Translations under genes and position numbers: made by a program
Shown: positions 8,312-15,221 of the stretch, in pieces
How the letters are laid out: every line of letters starts with the position of its first letter
Position numbering within the stretch: position 1 is the first letter of the stretch
Source of the DNA: Azoarcus sp.
GTDB taxonomy: Bacteria > Pseudomonadota > Gammaproteobacteria > Burkholderiales > Rhodocyclaceae
DNA: 26,685 nt
Direction of reading: 5' to 3'
NCBI GenBank assembly: GCA_031282905.1
Contig: JAITCV010000029.1
Location: forward strand, 1 to 26,685
Notes under the pieces: model-generated
Seen by the model: the letters and a program-made list of their open reading frames with translations, nothing else
Told to the model about the DNA's origin: nothing
Databases searched by the model: none

Positions 8312-8460
8312 ACTTCCTCCATCTCCATGAAAAATCACGGAAATTTTGAGGGTCTCGATTCTACCAAATCAAACGCATGACAAACAACTCGAATTGTCAA
8401 AGATCGGGAGCCTTGGTTTTTGGATAACAACTCCCCCATGGCGTGTTCACACTATCCATG
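8312..8460 (-). promoter_or_regulatory. Inferred CRISPR leader with candidate promoter
   Basis: The region abuts the leader-side end of the last repeat and is richer in A/T than the surroundings. On the minus strand TTGTTT (8382-8387), 18 bases and TAGAAT (8358-8363) make a possible sigma-70 promoter about 45 bases before the first repeat. AATCAA-N4-ATG on the plus strand (8367-8379) is one base off the IHF consensus WATCAANNNNTTR, and IHF is needed for adaptation in E. coli type I-E. The leader assignment follows from repeat orientation. The promoter and IHF site are guesses. Confidence 0.5.
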
Positions 8461-8607
8461 AAAATTTTATGCTCCAGCTATGATAACCACTGGAGCCCGA
8501 AGATGGAAATTGCTCAAGCAGCACGATGCGAATGGGGGGATAGCGCTCATCAAGCCTTGCCAATCAAGGAAAATTCGTCTGGCGGGAAGGAACTTCAGTT
8601 TAAATAG
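8458..8607 (+). CDS. Unidentified small ORF, 49 residues
   Basis: ATG 8458 to TAG 8607 gives MKILCSSYDNHWSPKMEIAQ and further Glu-, Lys- and Ser-containing sequence ending KELQFK. I do not recognise it. The composition looks protein-like, but there is no ribosome binding site before the start and the ORF overlaps a minus-strand ORF and a stem-loop (8470-8497). It may be chance. Confidence 0.15.
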   Translation: MKILCSSYDNHWSPKMEIAQAARCEWGDSAHQALPIKENSSGGKELQFK

Positions 8608-8712
8608 CCAAACTGCTGCAATTCCTTGTTCAGGGTCATGCGGTCTACGCTCATTGCTGGACGGTAACTGCGCAGCAGATAGCGCTGGGACGGTGGTGTC
8701 GGTGAATGCCAT
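8467..8712 (-). CDS. Unidentified ORF, 81 residues, good ribosome binding site
   Basis: ATG 8712 is preceded by GGAG six bases upstream, and the product starts MAFTDTTVPALSAAQLPSSN. The same frame is open upstream to a TGA near 8863, with plausible sequence there (FESIFEAIFTGSADSGLLLAE). The alternative frame over the same DNA ends with RYLLRSYRPAMSVDRMTLNK, which also looks protein-like, so an ancestral gene broken by a frameshift near 8690 is possible. No family was recognised. The tail runs through a stem-loop at 8470-8497. Confidence 0.25.
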   Translation of the reverse strand: MAFTDTTVPALSAAQLPSSNERRPHDPEQGIAAVWLFKLKFLPARRIFLDWQGLMSAIPPFASCCLSNFHLRAPVVIIAGA

Positions 8713-8762
8713 GTCAAACTCCTTGGTTGTTGAGTCATGGCCTGGATTGTTGTATCGTCCAT
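8595..8762 (-). CDS. Alternative small ORF, 55 residues, overlapping the 81-residue ORF
   Basis: ATG 8762 to TGA at 8595 gives MDDTTIQAMTQQPRSLTWHS and ends ELQQFGYLN. The basic C-terminal part looks more protein-like than the competing frame, but the start has only a weak ribosome binding site. It cannot be coding at the same time as the 81-residue ORF unless frames overlap. One of the two, or neither, is real. Confidence 0.2.
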   Translation of the reverse strand: MDDTTIQAMTQQPRSLTWHSPTPPSQRYLLRSYRPAMSVDRMTLNKELQQFGYLN

Positions 8763-9110
8763 CTCGTTCCGCCAGCAACAAACCGGAATCCGCGCTACCC
8801 GTAAAGATGGCCTCAAAAATGGACTCGAAATTCGTGGCAGCAGGTGGATTGCAGTAGTTTCAAAAGATGCCAAGAAGTTGAAAATATGTACTTTCAACAG
8901 TTTGTGGACATCGATGGAAACTACTGGAACACAGTCGTCTGGTCTGAGCGAGGCGCAAAGTACCATGGCTTTTCCACACCGTGGCTTTTCCCACCAAGAA
9001 CCGTCGATACGCGCTCCCAGGAATCGCCCGCCTCGTCATTGCCACGGGCCGTACATTGTCTTGTTGGTGAAGTGCTCTAGAATGCCGTCCCTCTCTCGCC
9101 AGCGCCCGCC
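8713..9110. other. No recognisable gene; rest of the CRISPR-fliO gap
   Basis: All six frames were read. Short open frames exist on both strands but none matches a family I know. A 15-base near-repeat TGGCTTTTCC(C)ACACC occurs twice at 8966-8996. The right end holds the candidate fliO promoter. The base composition is visibly less GC-rich than the flanking genes, which fits acquired or decayed DNA. Confidence 0.4.
9056..9083 (+). promoter_or_regulatory. Candidate sigma-70 promoter for fliOPQR
   Basis: TTGTCT (9056-9061), 16 bases, TAGAAT (9078-9083), with start of transcription expected near 9090 and fliO beginning at 9111. The -10 is followed by GCCGTCCC, much like the TAGAATGCGTCCC at 16553 in front of the DUF3579 gene. 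No sigma-28 or sigma-54 flagellar promoter was seen. Confidence 0.4.
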
Positions 9111-9569
9111 GTGACCTTCTTACTCGCAAATTCATTCTCGCTTCCCGGTCCCGTTGCCGGGGATGCCGCTGCCAACAGCGTGGCGGCGGCGGCTCCCGCA
9201 GCCATTTCCACCCCCCTCCCCGATCTGACGACGAGTCTGGGCCAGACTCTTGGCGGCCTGCTGGTGGTCATCGCCGCGCTCTTCGCCTGCCTGTGGATCA
9301 TCAAGCGCCTCTCTTCCCCGAGGCGGGGCGCGGGTCTGATGCGTGTGCTCGGCGCCACCGCCCTCGGGCCGCGCGAACGCATCGTAATGGTCGAAGCGGG
9401 CAATAAAGTGCTGATGCTCGGCGTCACCGCGAACAACATCTCCGCGCTGCACGTCTTCACCCATGACGAACTGGTACTCCCCTCACCGGACCGCGCGAGC
9501 GCAACGAACGACGCGACGGTTGCCAGCTTTGCCAGCCGCCTGCGCCAGGCACTGAAAGGGACGCCATGA
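9111..9569 (+). CDS. fliO: Flagellar export apparatus protein FliO
   Basis: FliO helps assemble the FliP ring of the flagellar type III export gate in the inner membrane. The product has 152 residues: a short N-terminal segment, one membrane helix (LGGLLVVIAALFACLWIIKRL, about residues 46-65) and a cytoplasmic domain with the family pattern RVLGATALGPRERIVMVEAGNKVLMLGVTANNI. The start is GTG 9111 with no clear ribosome binding site. The stop overlaps the fliP start by four bases (ATGA), which implies translational coupling. In most betaproteobacteria fliO follows fliL-fliM-fliN. Here nothing flagellar lies upstream, so the export-gate genes stand apart from the rest of the fli cluster. Confidence 0.9.
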   Translation: MTFLLANSFSLPGPVAGDAAANSVAAAAPAAISTPLPDLTTSLGQTLGGLLVVIAALFACLWIIKRLSSPRRGAGLMRVLGATALGPRERIVMVEAGNKVLMLGVTANNISALHVFTHDELVLPSPDRASATNDATVASFASRLRQALKGTP

Positions 9570-10354
9570 TGCGAGCCAAAACGCTGCTCGTCACGCTGGT
9601 CGGCCTGCTGTTTGCGCTGGCCCCGCTCGCCGCCGCCGCGCAAAGCCAGCCAAGTCCGATGCTGCCCGGCTTGCCCGGCCTGCCCGCGTTCACCAGCACC
9701 CCCGCGCCCGGCGGCGGCACGACCTACAGCCTGTCGGTTCAAACCCTGCTGCTGCTCACCCTGCTCAGTTTCATCCCGGCGATGGTGCTGATGATGACGA
9801 GCTTCACCCGCATCATCATCGTCTTCGCGCTGATGCGCCAAGCCATGGGCACCCAAACCTCCCCGCCCAATCAGGTGCTGCTCGGGCTGGCGCTCTTTCT
9901 CACCTTTTTCATCATGTCTCCGGTCGCCGAACAGGTTTACACCGACGGCTACCTGCCGATGTCCGAAGGCCAGATCGGCCTCGACCAGGCGCTGGAACGC
10001 GCCTCGGTGCCGGTCAAGACGTTCATGCTGCGCCAGATCCGCGAATCGGATCTCAGCCTGTTTACCCAGATCGGCAAGATTCCCCCGGTGGAAAAAGCCG
10101 ACGACCTGCCGATGAAGGTCATCGTGCCCGCCTATGTCACTTCGGAAATCAAAACCGCTTTCCAGATCGGTTTCATCGTCTTCATCCCCTTCATCATCAT
10201 CGACATGGTGGTCGCCTCGGTACTGATGTCGATGGGGATGATGATGATGTCGCCGGTCATCGTTTCGCTGCCGTTCAAGCTCATGCTCTTCGTCATGGTC
10301 GATGGCTGGGGCATGATCATCGGTTCGCTGGTGCAAAGTTTCGTCCCTGTCTAG
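9566..10354 (+). CDS. fliP: Flagellar export gate protein FliP
   Basis: FliP forms the pentameric core of the flagellar protein export channel with FliQ and FliR. The product has 262 residues, the usual size. An N-terminal signal peptide (TLLVTLVGLLFALAPLAAAA) is typical for FliP. The signature FIPAMVLMMTSFTRIIIVF lies near residues 69-90, and the C-terminal conserved block includes MVVASVLMSMGMMMMSPVIV and LPFKLMLFVMVDGW. The start overlaps the fliO stop. fliQ follows after 14 bases. Confidence 0.97.
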   Translation: MMRAKTLLVTLVGLLFALAPLAAAAQSQPSPMLPGLPGLPAFTSTPAPGGGTTYSLSVQTLLLLTLLSFIPAMVLMMTSFTRIIIVFALMRQAMGTQTSPPNQVLLGLALFLTFFIMSPVAEQVYTDGYLPMSEGQIGLDQALERASVPVKTFMLRQIRESDLSLFTQIGKIPPVEKADDLPMKVIVPAYVTSEIKTAFQIGFIVFIPFIIIDMVVASVLMSMGMMMMSPVIVSLPFKLMLFVMVDGWGMIIGSLVQSFVPV

Positions 10355-10368
10355 CAAGGAGACCTGCC

Positions 10369-10638
10369 ATGACCCCCACCGCCATCGTCGACCTGGGCCG
10401 CCAGGCCATCGAAGTCACCCTGATGGTATCCGCCCCGCTCTTTCTCGCCGCGCTGATCACCGGTCTGACCGTGAGTATTTTCCAGGCTGCCACCCAGATC
10501 AACGAGATGACCCTCACTTTCGTGCCCAAGCTGGTCGCCATCTTCATCACCCTGGTGCTGGCCGGGCCCTGGATGATCACCATCCTGACCGACTTCATGC
10601 GTCGCCTGTTCAGCTCCATCCCGAGCATGATCGGCTAG
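10369..10638 (+). CDS. fliQ: Flagellar export gate protein FliQ
   Basis: Small integral membrane component of the flagellar export gate: 89 residues and two helices (about 16-40 and 53-75), which fits the family. The sequence shows the FliQ pattern QAIEVTLMVSAPLFLAALITG and FQAATQINEMTLTFVPKL. AAGGAG lies upstream of ATG 10369. After the stop the DNA carries an imperfect tandem duplication (10639-10670) and a hairpin, so fliR is separated by 186 bases. Confidence 0.96.
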   Translation: MTPTAIVDLGRQAIEVTLMVSAPLFLAALITGLTVSIFQAATQINEMTLTFVPKLVAIFITLVLAGPWMITILTDFMRRLFSSIPSMIG

Positions 10639-10824
10639 GGGGAACAGATATCGGGGAACAGAAAAATATCCGGCGCTACACGTCGCCGGGAGCGCGGGCA
10701 TCTTGCCCGCCGCAAGCAAAACGCCCACGCCGCTTCGCGCCTTGCAATGACGAATGCGAAGCATGACGCCCATCTGTTCGGTGCCTTAGCTCAGCGAAGT
10801 CCCCCTCCACCGCCCGCAACCACC
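10639..10824. repeat. fliQ-fliR gap with short tandem duplication and hairpin repeat
   Basis: 10639-10652 and 10653-10670 are imperfect copies of GGGGAACAGA...TATC. Further on, GCGGGC-ATCTT-GCCCGC (10694-10710) is a perfect hairpin of a kind often dispersed in intergenic DNA. The core GGGC-N5-GCCC is seen again at 18548-18560. A CTTGCAATGAC segment (10741-10751) recurs at 24488-24498. The gap has no gene. It probably breaks an ancestral tight fliQR junction. Confidence 0.5.
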
Positions 10825-11622
10825 ATGCTCAGCATCACTTCGGCCCAACTCGACGCCTGGATCGCCGCGCTGATGTTCCCGCTCGTGCGCATACTCGGGC
10901 TGCTCGCCGCCGCCCCGGTTTTCGCCAACCGCGCCTTGCCCGTGAGGGTACGCATGGCCTTCGGCGTGGCCCTCGCGTTGCTCATCGTCCCCATGCTGCC
11001 GCCCATGCCGCCGATTCCGCCGGGCTCGGGCGTCGCGCTCGTGGTGATGGGCGAACAGATGTTCATCGGCATCGCCATCGGTCTCGCCACCCGTCTCATC
11101 TTCGCCGCCATCGACCTTGCCGGTTCGGTCATCGGCATGCAGATGGGGCTCTCCTTCGCGCTCTTCTTCGACCCCAACTCCGGCGGACAAAGCGCGGTGC
11201 TGGCCGATTTTCTCAGCATGGTAGCGACGCTGCTCTTCCTGGCCATCGACGGCCACCTCGTCATGCTCGACCTGCTGGTGCGAAGCTTCGAATGGCTGCC
11301 GGTCGGCGCCAGCCTGCACGCCGAAGGTTGGAGCCACCTCGCCCGCACCGGCACCGCCATCTTTTCCGTCGCCCTGATGATCTCGTTGCCGTTGCTCGCC
11401 GTGCTGCTGGTCACCAACACCGCCATGGGCGTCCTCACCCGCGCCGCGCCGCAACTCAACCTGTTCGCCATCGGCTTCCCGATCACCATGAGCATGGGCT
11501 TTTTCTCCATTGCTCTCATCATGACCAACTTCGGCCCGGTGGTCACCAACATCTTCGAACATTTCTTCGAGCGCATCCCATTCATGCTCGAAGCCCTCGC
11601 GCCGATCGCGGCCACCCCGTAA
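10825..11622 (+). CDS. fliR: Flagellar export gate protein FliR
   Basis: FliR is the third membrane component of the flagellar export gate and joins the FliP-FliQ complex. From ATG 10825 the product has 265 residues, the normal size. It opens with MLSITSAQLDAWIAALMFPLVRIL, has several hydrophobic helices, and carries the conserved block SVIGMQMGLSFALFFDP and later NLFAIGFPITM. The frame stays open further upstream to an ATG at 10747, but the extra 26 residues (Pro-rich) do not belong to the family. No strong ribosome binding site precedes either start. No flhB follows, so the classical fliOPQR-flhB continuity ends here. Confidence 0.95.
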   Translation: MLSITSAQLDAWIAALMFPLVRILGLLAAAPVFANRALPVRVRMAFGVALALLIVPMLPPMPPIPPGSGVALVVMGEQMFIGIAIGLATRLIFAAIDLAGSVIGMQMGLSFALFFDPNSGGQSAVLADFLSMVATLLFLAIDGHLVMLDLLVRSFEWLPVGASLHAEGWSHLARTGTAIFSVALMISLPLLAVLLVTNTAMGVLTRAAPQLNLFAIGFPITMSMGFFSIALIMTNFGPVVTNIFEHFFERIPFMLEALAPIAATP

Positions 11623-11668
11623 CACGAACAACATACGCATATTTCATCAAAGGCGAGCGCTCACCGCG

Positions 11669-11870
11669 ATGACGATCAAGAAACAGGAACATATGGATTG
11701 CTTGGCTTTCTGCGGCCTGGAATTGGGCGCGGGCAACAGGCAAGCCTTGGAACTGGCCTATCTGATCGGGCAACGTCCTGGCGATTTGCGCAACATTAAA
11801 TCAAAGATGCGGATACCCTAAACGGATACATTGCAATCACGCAGGACAAGACTGAAGCAAAACTAAATCA
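11669..11870 (+). pseudogene. Tyrosine recombinase (phage integrase) remnant, frameshifted
   Basis: From ATG 11669 the frame reads GAGNRQALELAYLIGQRPGD and LRNIK, the start of the catalytic domain of phage-type integrases with the first active-site Arg (the R of GQRPGDL). It hits TAA at 11819. A different frame then continues the homology (DADTLNGYIAITQDKTEAKL), so one base has been lost near 11804. The N-terminal core-binding domain and the later His-x-x-Arg and Tyr motifs are gone. The remnant lies between fliR and the end of yajQ and marks an old integration or deletion. It cannot be active. Confidence 0.8.
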
Positions 11871-11885
11871 ATTGTGCCAAGCGCG

Positions 11886-11911
11886 GAAGTCAGTCGCTGA
11901 AGTCAGTCGCG
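11886..11911. repeat. 13-bp tandem duplication across the yajQ stop codon
   Basis: GAAGTCAGTCGCT (11886-11898) is followed at once by GAAGTCAGTCGCG (11899-11911). The gene-side copy contains the yajQ stop codon (11903-11905, minus strand). It may be replication slippage, or a trace of the integration event that left the neighbouring integrase relic. Confidence 0.85.
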
Positions 11912-12388
11912 GAAATTGCCGAATTGCAATGGGAAGTCGGTGATGTGTTTCTTCACCAGCGCGATCGCTTCTTGCAGGATGTCGCGCTTGGCACCCGAGA
12001 CGCGCACGATTTCGCCCTGGATGGCGGCCTGTACCTTGAGTTTGCTGTCTTTCAGCAGGCGGACGATTTTTTTCGATAAGTCCTGCTCGATGCCAACCCG
12101 AACCTTGATTTCCTGCTTGACCTTGTTGCCGGAGACTTTTTGCACTTCGCCATAGTCGAGGCAACGCACGTCGACTTTCTTGGCGGTCATTTCGGGTAAC
12201 AAGATGTCTTTCATCTGATTGAGTTGGAAATCATTGTCGCCATGCAGGATGAGCAGTTTGTCGTTTTGCTCGACATGGGCGTCCGTGCCCTTGAAATCAT
12301 AGCGATTGCCGATCTTGCGATTGGCGGTGTCGACCGCGTTCCTGAGCGCGACGAGGTCGACTTCGGAGAGAATGTCGAATGAGGGCAT
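11903..12388 (-). CDS. yajQ: YajQ family nucleotide/c-di-GMP binding protein
   Basis: YajQ-like proteins of about 162 residues bind nucleotides, and in Xanthomonas and Pseudomonas relatives bind cyclic di-GMP. The product here has 161 residues, starts MPSFDILSEVDLVALRNAVD and shows the family blocks NRYDFKGTDAHVEQNDKLL, KQEIKVRVGIEQDLSKKIV and VQAAIQGEIVRVSGAKRDIL. The open frame runs further upstream but ATG 12388 is the family start. Only two bases separate it from ppnP, so the two are surely co-transcribed. It is the last gene of the leftward arginine block. The direct binding ligand in this organism is not known. Confidence 0.95.
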   Translation of the reverse strand: MPSFDILSEVDLVALRNAVDTANRKIGNRYDFKGTDAHVEQNDKLLILHGDNDFQLNQMKDILLPEMTAKKVDVRCLDYGEVQKVSGNKVKQEIKVRVGIEQDLSKKIVRLLKDSKLKVQAAIQGEIVRVSGAKRDILQEAIALVKKHITDFPLQFGNFRD

Positions 12389-12390
12389 GA

Positions 12391-12714
12391 TCAACCGTAA
12401 TGGCAAATGTAATGATAGGGCGATTCCAGCACTTCGATGTCGAAGCTGGAATTGGCCGGGATATGGAAGGTTTCTCCCGCGCTGTATGTTTTCCATTCGC
12501 TCTCGCCCTTGAGGCGAATGCGGCAATTGCCTGCGACGCCTTCCATTGCTTCCGGCGCGCCGGTGTTGAAGACGAGCGTGGACGGCAGGATGACGCCGAC
12601 CGATTTGCTGCTGCCGTCGCCAAGCCGCAGGGTGTGGCTGACGCATTTGCCGTCGAAATAGACGTTGGCCTGGGTGACAACGGCGACGCCGTCGAGGGTG
12701 GCGGTGATGCTCAT
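12391..12714 (-). CDS. ppnP: Pyrimidine/purine nucleoside phosphorylase PpnP
   Basis: Cupin-fold cytosolic enzyme that cleaves nucleosides with phosphate to a base and ribose-1-phosphate (E. coli PpnP, formerly YaiE). The product has 107 residues, somewhat above the E. coli length of 94. Conserved blocks: ANVYFDGKCVSHTL, TLVFNTGAPEAMEGVAGNCR, and the cupin segment FHIPANSSFDIEVLESPYHY with C-terminal CHYG. It sits nine bases after the DUF2788 gene and two before yajQ, in the same operon. Confidence 0.93.
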   Translation of the reverse strand: MSITATLDGVAVVTQANVYFDGKCVSHTLRLGDGSSKSVGVILPSTLVFNTGAPEAMEGVAGNCRIRLKGESEWKTYSAGETFHIPANSSFDIEVLESPYHYICHYG

Positions 12715-12723
12715 TACGAGTCC

Positions 12724-12948
12724 TTATTTTTCCATGAAGTACAACATGATTTCCTTGGCAACGAAGCCAACGAAGCCAAGGCCGAGGGCGAGGAACATCC
12801 ACATCGCACCGTATTTGCCGGCTTTCGATTCCTTGACGTGGCTGTAGATGATGAAAATCATGTAGAGGATCAGCGCCGGAATGCAGAACTTGAGCCCAAA
12901 TGTGGACAGTTGGTCCACCGTGAGACCGAACAGCACAACGTCATCCAT
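12724..12948 (-). CDS. Small membrane protein, DUF2788 family
   Basis: The 74-residue product has two hydrophobic helices (about 18-36 and 50-68) with a charged loop between them (SHVKESKAGKYG). This fits the DUF2788 family of proteobacterial inner-membrane proteins, whose function is unknown. I chose ATG 12948, preceded by GAGG at suitable distance. The open frame continues upstream into argG antisense DNA and is not used. It follows argG after 52 bases and is followed by ppnP after nine. Confidence 0.85.
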   Translation of the reverse strand: MDDVVLFGLTVDQLSTFGLKFCIPALILYMIFIIYSHVKESKAGKYGAMWMFLALGLGFVGFVAKEIMLYFMEK

Positions 12949-13000
12949 CGCGATCCTCGTATCTTCTCGTTCAACGGCCCTGTTGTTCCTGGCGGCGCTT

Positions 13001-14233
13001 TTACTGCCCGCGCCGGACGCGGGCGTTGGCGGCGATGCGCATGCGCAGGGCGTTGAGGCGGATGAAGCCTTCGGCATCCGCTTGGTTGTATGCGCCGCGA
13101 TCGTCCTCGAAGGTGGCGATGGTCGAATCGAACAGGGAATCGGTGCTGGAATCGCGCGCGACGACGATGACGTTGCCCTTGTAGAGCTTGATCCGTACCC
13201 AGCCGTTGACGGTTTGCTGGGTATGGTCGATGAGGGCTTGCAGGGCACGCCGTTCCGGTCCCCACCAGTAACCGTTGTAGATCAGGCTGGCATAGCGCGC
13301 GAGCAGTTCGTCCTTGAGGTGGGCGACTTCGCGGTCGAGGGTGATGGATTCGATGGCGCGGTGCGCGCGCAGCAGGATCGTGCCGCCCGGTGTTTCATAG
13401 CAGCCGCGGCTCTTCATGCCGACGTAGCGGTTTTCCACCAGGTCGAGCCGTCCGATGCCATGCTTGCCGCCGAGTTCGTTGAGGCGGGCGAGCAATTCGT
13501 GGGCCTTGAGCTTCTTGCTGTCGATGGCGACGAGGTCGCCCTGAGCGAACTCGAGGTCGAGATATTCGGCTTCATCGGGCGCTTTTTCCGGTGATACCGT
13601 CCACCGCCACATCGATTCTTCGGCTTCGGCGGCGGGGTTTTCGAGGTGGCGGCCCTCAAAAGAGATATGCAGCAGGTTGGCGTCCATCGAATAGGGCGAG
13701 CCGCCTTCGCGGTGCTTGCGCTCGATGGGAATGCCGTGTTTTTCGGCGTAGGCCAGCAGCTTTTCACGCGAGAGCAGATCCCATTCGCGCCACGGGGCGA
13801 TGACCTTGACGCCCGGCATCAGGGCGTAATAGCCCAGTTCGAAACGCACTTGGTCGTTACCCTTGCCGGTGGCGCCGTGCGAGACGGCGTCCGCGCGGGT
13901 GGCGCGGGCGATTTCGATCTGGCGCTTGGCGATGAGCGGGCGGGCGATGGAGGTGCCGAGCAGGTATTCGCCTTCGTAGATGGCATTGCAGCGGAACATC
14001 GGGAAGACGAAATCGCGCACGAATTCTTCGCGCAGATCGTCGATGAAGATGTTCTCGGGTTTGATGCCGAATTGCAGCGCCTTCTGCCGCGCCGGTTCCA
14101 GTTCTTCGCCCTGGCCGAGATCGGCGGTGAAGGTGACGACCTCGCATTGGTAGGTGTCCTGCAACCATTTGAGGATCACCGAAGTGTCCAACCCGCCCGA
14201 ATAGGCGAGTACGACTTTTTTGACATCGCTCAT
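13001..14233 (-). CDS. argG: Argininosuccinate synthase
   Basis: Catalyses citrulline + aspartate + ATP to argininosuccinate, the second last step of arginine synthesis, in the cytosol. The product has 410 residues, the typical length of the long-known bacterial family. The N-terminal P-loop-like ATP pyrophosphatase motif AYSGGLDTS is at residues 10-18. Further conserved blocks: SHGATGKGNDQVRFE, EWDL, SPEKAPDEAEYLDLEFAQGD, and GCYETPGGTILLRAHRAIES. It lies 21 bases after argF and 52 before the DUF2788 gene, all leftward. Confidence 0.98.
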   Translation of the reverse strand: MSDVKKVVLAYSGGLDTSVILKWLQDTYQCEVVTFTADLGQGEELEPARQKALQFGIKPENIFIDDLREEFVRDFVFPMFRCNAIYEGEYLLGTSIARPLIAKRQIEIARATRADAVSHGATGKGNDQVRFELGYYALMPGVKVIAPWREWDLLSREKLLAYAEKHGIPIERKHREGGSPYSMDANLLHISFEGRHLENPAAEAEESMWRWTVSPEKAPDEAEYLDLEFAQGDLVAIDSKKLKAHELLARLNELGGKHGIGRLDLVENRYVGMKSRGCYETPGGTILLRAHRAIESITLDREVAHLKDELLARYASLIYNGYWWGPERRALQALIDHTQQTVNGWVRIKLYKGNVIVVARDSSTDSLFDSTIATFEDDRGAYNQADAEGFIRLNALRMRIAANARVRRGQ

Positions 14234-14254
14234 TTCTGAATTCCTGACTTTGTA

Positions 14255-15211
14255 TCAAACAGCATCCGCCGTGCGGATATAGCCGGTATTCTCGTCTACA
14301 CGGCCAACGACGAGATATTCGATCAACGCTTTCTGCGCGTGCAGCCGGTTCTCGGCCTCGTCCCACACCACCGACTGCGGGCCATCGAGCACGCCGGAGG
14401 TGACTTCCTCGCCGCGGTGTGCGGGCAGGCAGTGCATATATACCGCGTCGGGCGCGGCCACGGCCATCATTTCTTCATTGACGCACCAGTTGGCAAAGGC
14501 TTTCATGCGCGCTTCGTTTTCGGCCTCGAAACCCATCGACGTCCACACGTCGGAAGTGACGAGATGCGCGCCCCGGCAGGCTTCCCTGGGGTCGGCGAAC
14601 AGTTTGTAGTGGCTGTCGCTGGTGACGCCGACTTTTTCCGGCTGGACGCCGTAGCCCGGCGGGGTCGATACATGCACGCGGAAATCCAACACTTCGGCGG
14701 CCTGGAGCCAGGTGTTGCACATGTTGTTGCCATCGCCCACCCAGGCCACGGTCTTGCCCTCGATCGGGCCGCGATGTTCGATGAAGGTGAAGATGTCGGC
14801 GAGCGCCTGGCAGGGGTGGAATTCATCGGTGAGTCCATTGATCAATGGCACCCGCGAGTGCATGGCGAAACGCTCGACGATGCTTTGCTCGAAGGTGCGG
14901 ATCATCACCACGTCGCTCATCCGCGAGATCACCTCGGCGGAATCTTCCACCGGCTCGCCGCGCCCGAGTTGGGAATCACGGGTATTGAGGTAGATCGCCG
15001 AACCGCCGAGCTGCTGCATGCCGGCTTCGAACGACAGCCGCGTGCGCGTGCTCGCCTTCTCGAAAATCATCACCAGGGTGCGATCGAACAGCGGGTGATA
15101 AGGTTCATAACGCTTGAATTTATCCTTGATCCAGCGCGCGCGCCGAAAAAGATAAGCGTATTCCTCGGCGGTGAAATCCTTGAATTGCAGGTAATGTCTG
15201 GGCGGAGTCAT
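14255..15211 (-). CDS. argF: Ornithine carbamoyltransferase
   Basis: Makes citrulline from ornithine and carbamoyl phosphate. The product has 318 residues. The carbamoyl-phosphate motif STRTR is at 54-58, HPCQ at 132-135, the ornithine-binding TSMG at 224-227 and HCLP with the catalytic Cys at 260-263. All signature residues are present, so the enzyme should be active. The DNA lies ten bases after argD and 21 before argG. Confidence 0.98.
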   Translation of the reverse strand: MTPPRHYLQFKDFTAEEYAYLFRRARWIKDKFKRYEPYHPLFDRTLVMIFEKASTRTRLSFEAGMQQLGGSAIYLNTRDSQLGRGEPVEDSAEVISRMSDVVMIRTFEQSIVERFAMHSRVPLINGLTDEFHPCQALADIFTFIEHRGPIEGKTVAWVGDGNNMCNTWLQAAEVLDFRVHVSTPPGYGVQPEKVGVTSDSHYKLFADPREACRGAHLVTSDVWTSMGFEAENEARMKAFANWCVNEEMMAVAAPDAVYMHCLPAHRGEEVTSGVLDGPQSVVWDEAENRLHAQKALIEYLVVGRVDENTGYIRTADAV

Positions 15212-15221
15212 GGGCAGGCCG

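Noticed and set aside
5230..8380. Many ORFs encoding repeats such as RFIPARAGNT, VHPRSRREH and GSSPLAQGT
   Set aside because: They are the three translation frames of the CRISPR repeat and are well-known false gene calls.
9077..10357. Minus-strand open frame of 426 codons opposite fliO and fliP
   Set aside because: Antisense shadow of membrane-protein genes, rich in His/Asp/Arg, with no recognisable domain.
10786..11640. Two long minus-strand frames opposite fliR
   Set aside because: Antisense shadows of the fliR reading frame.
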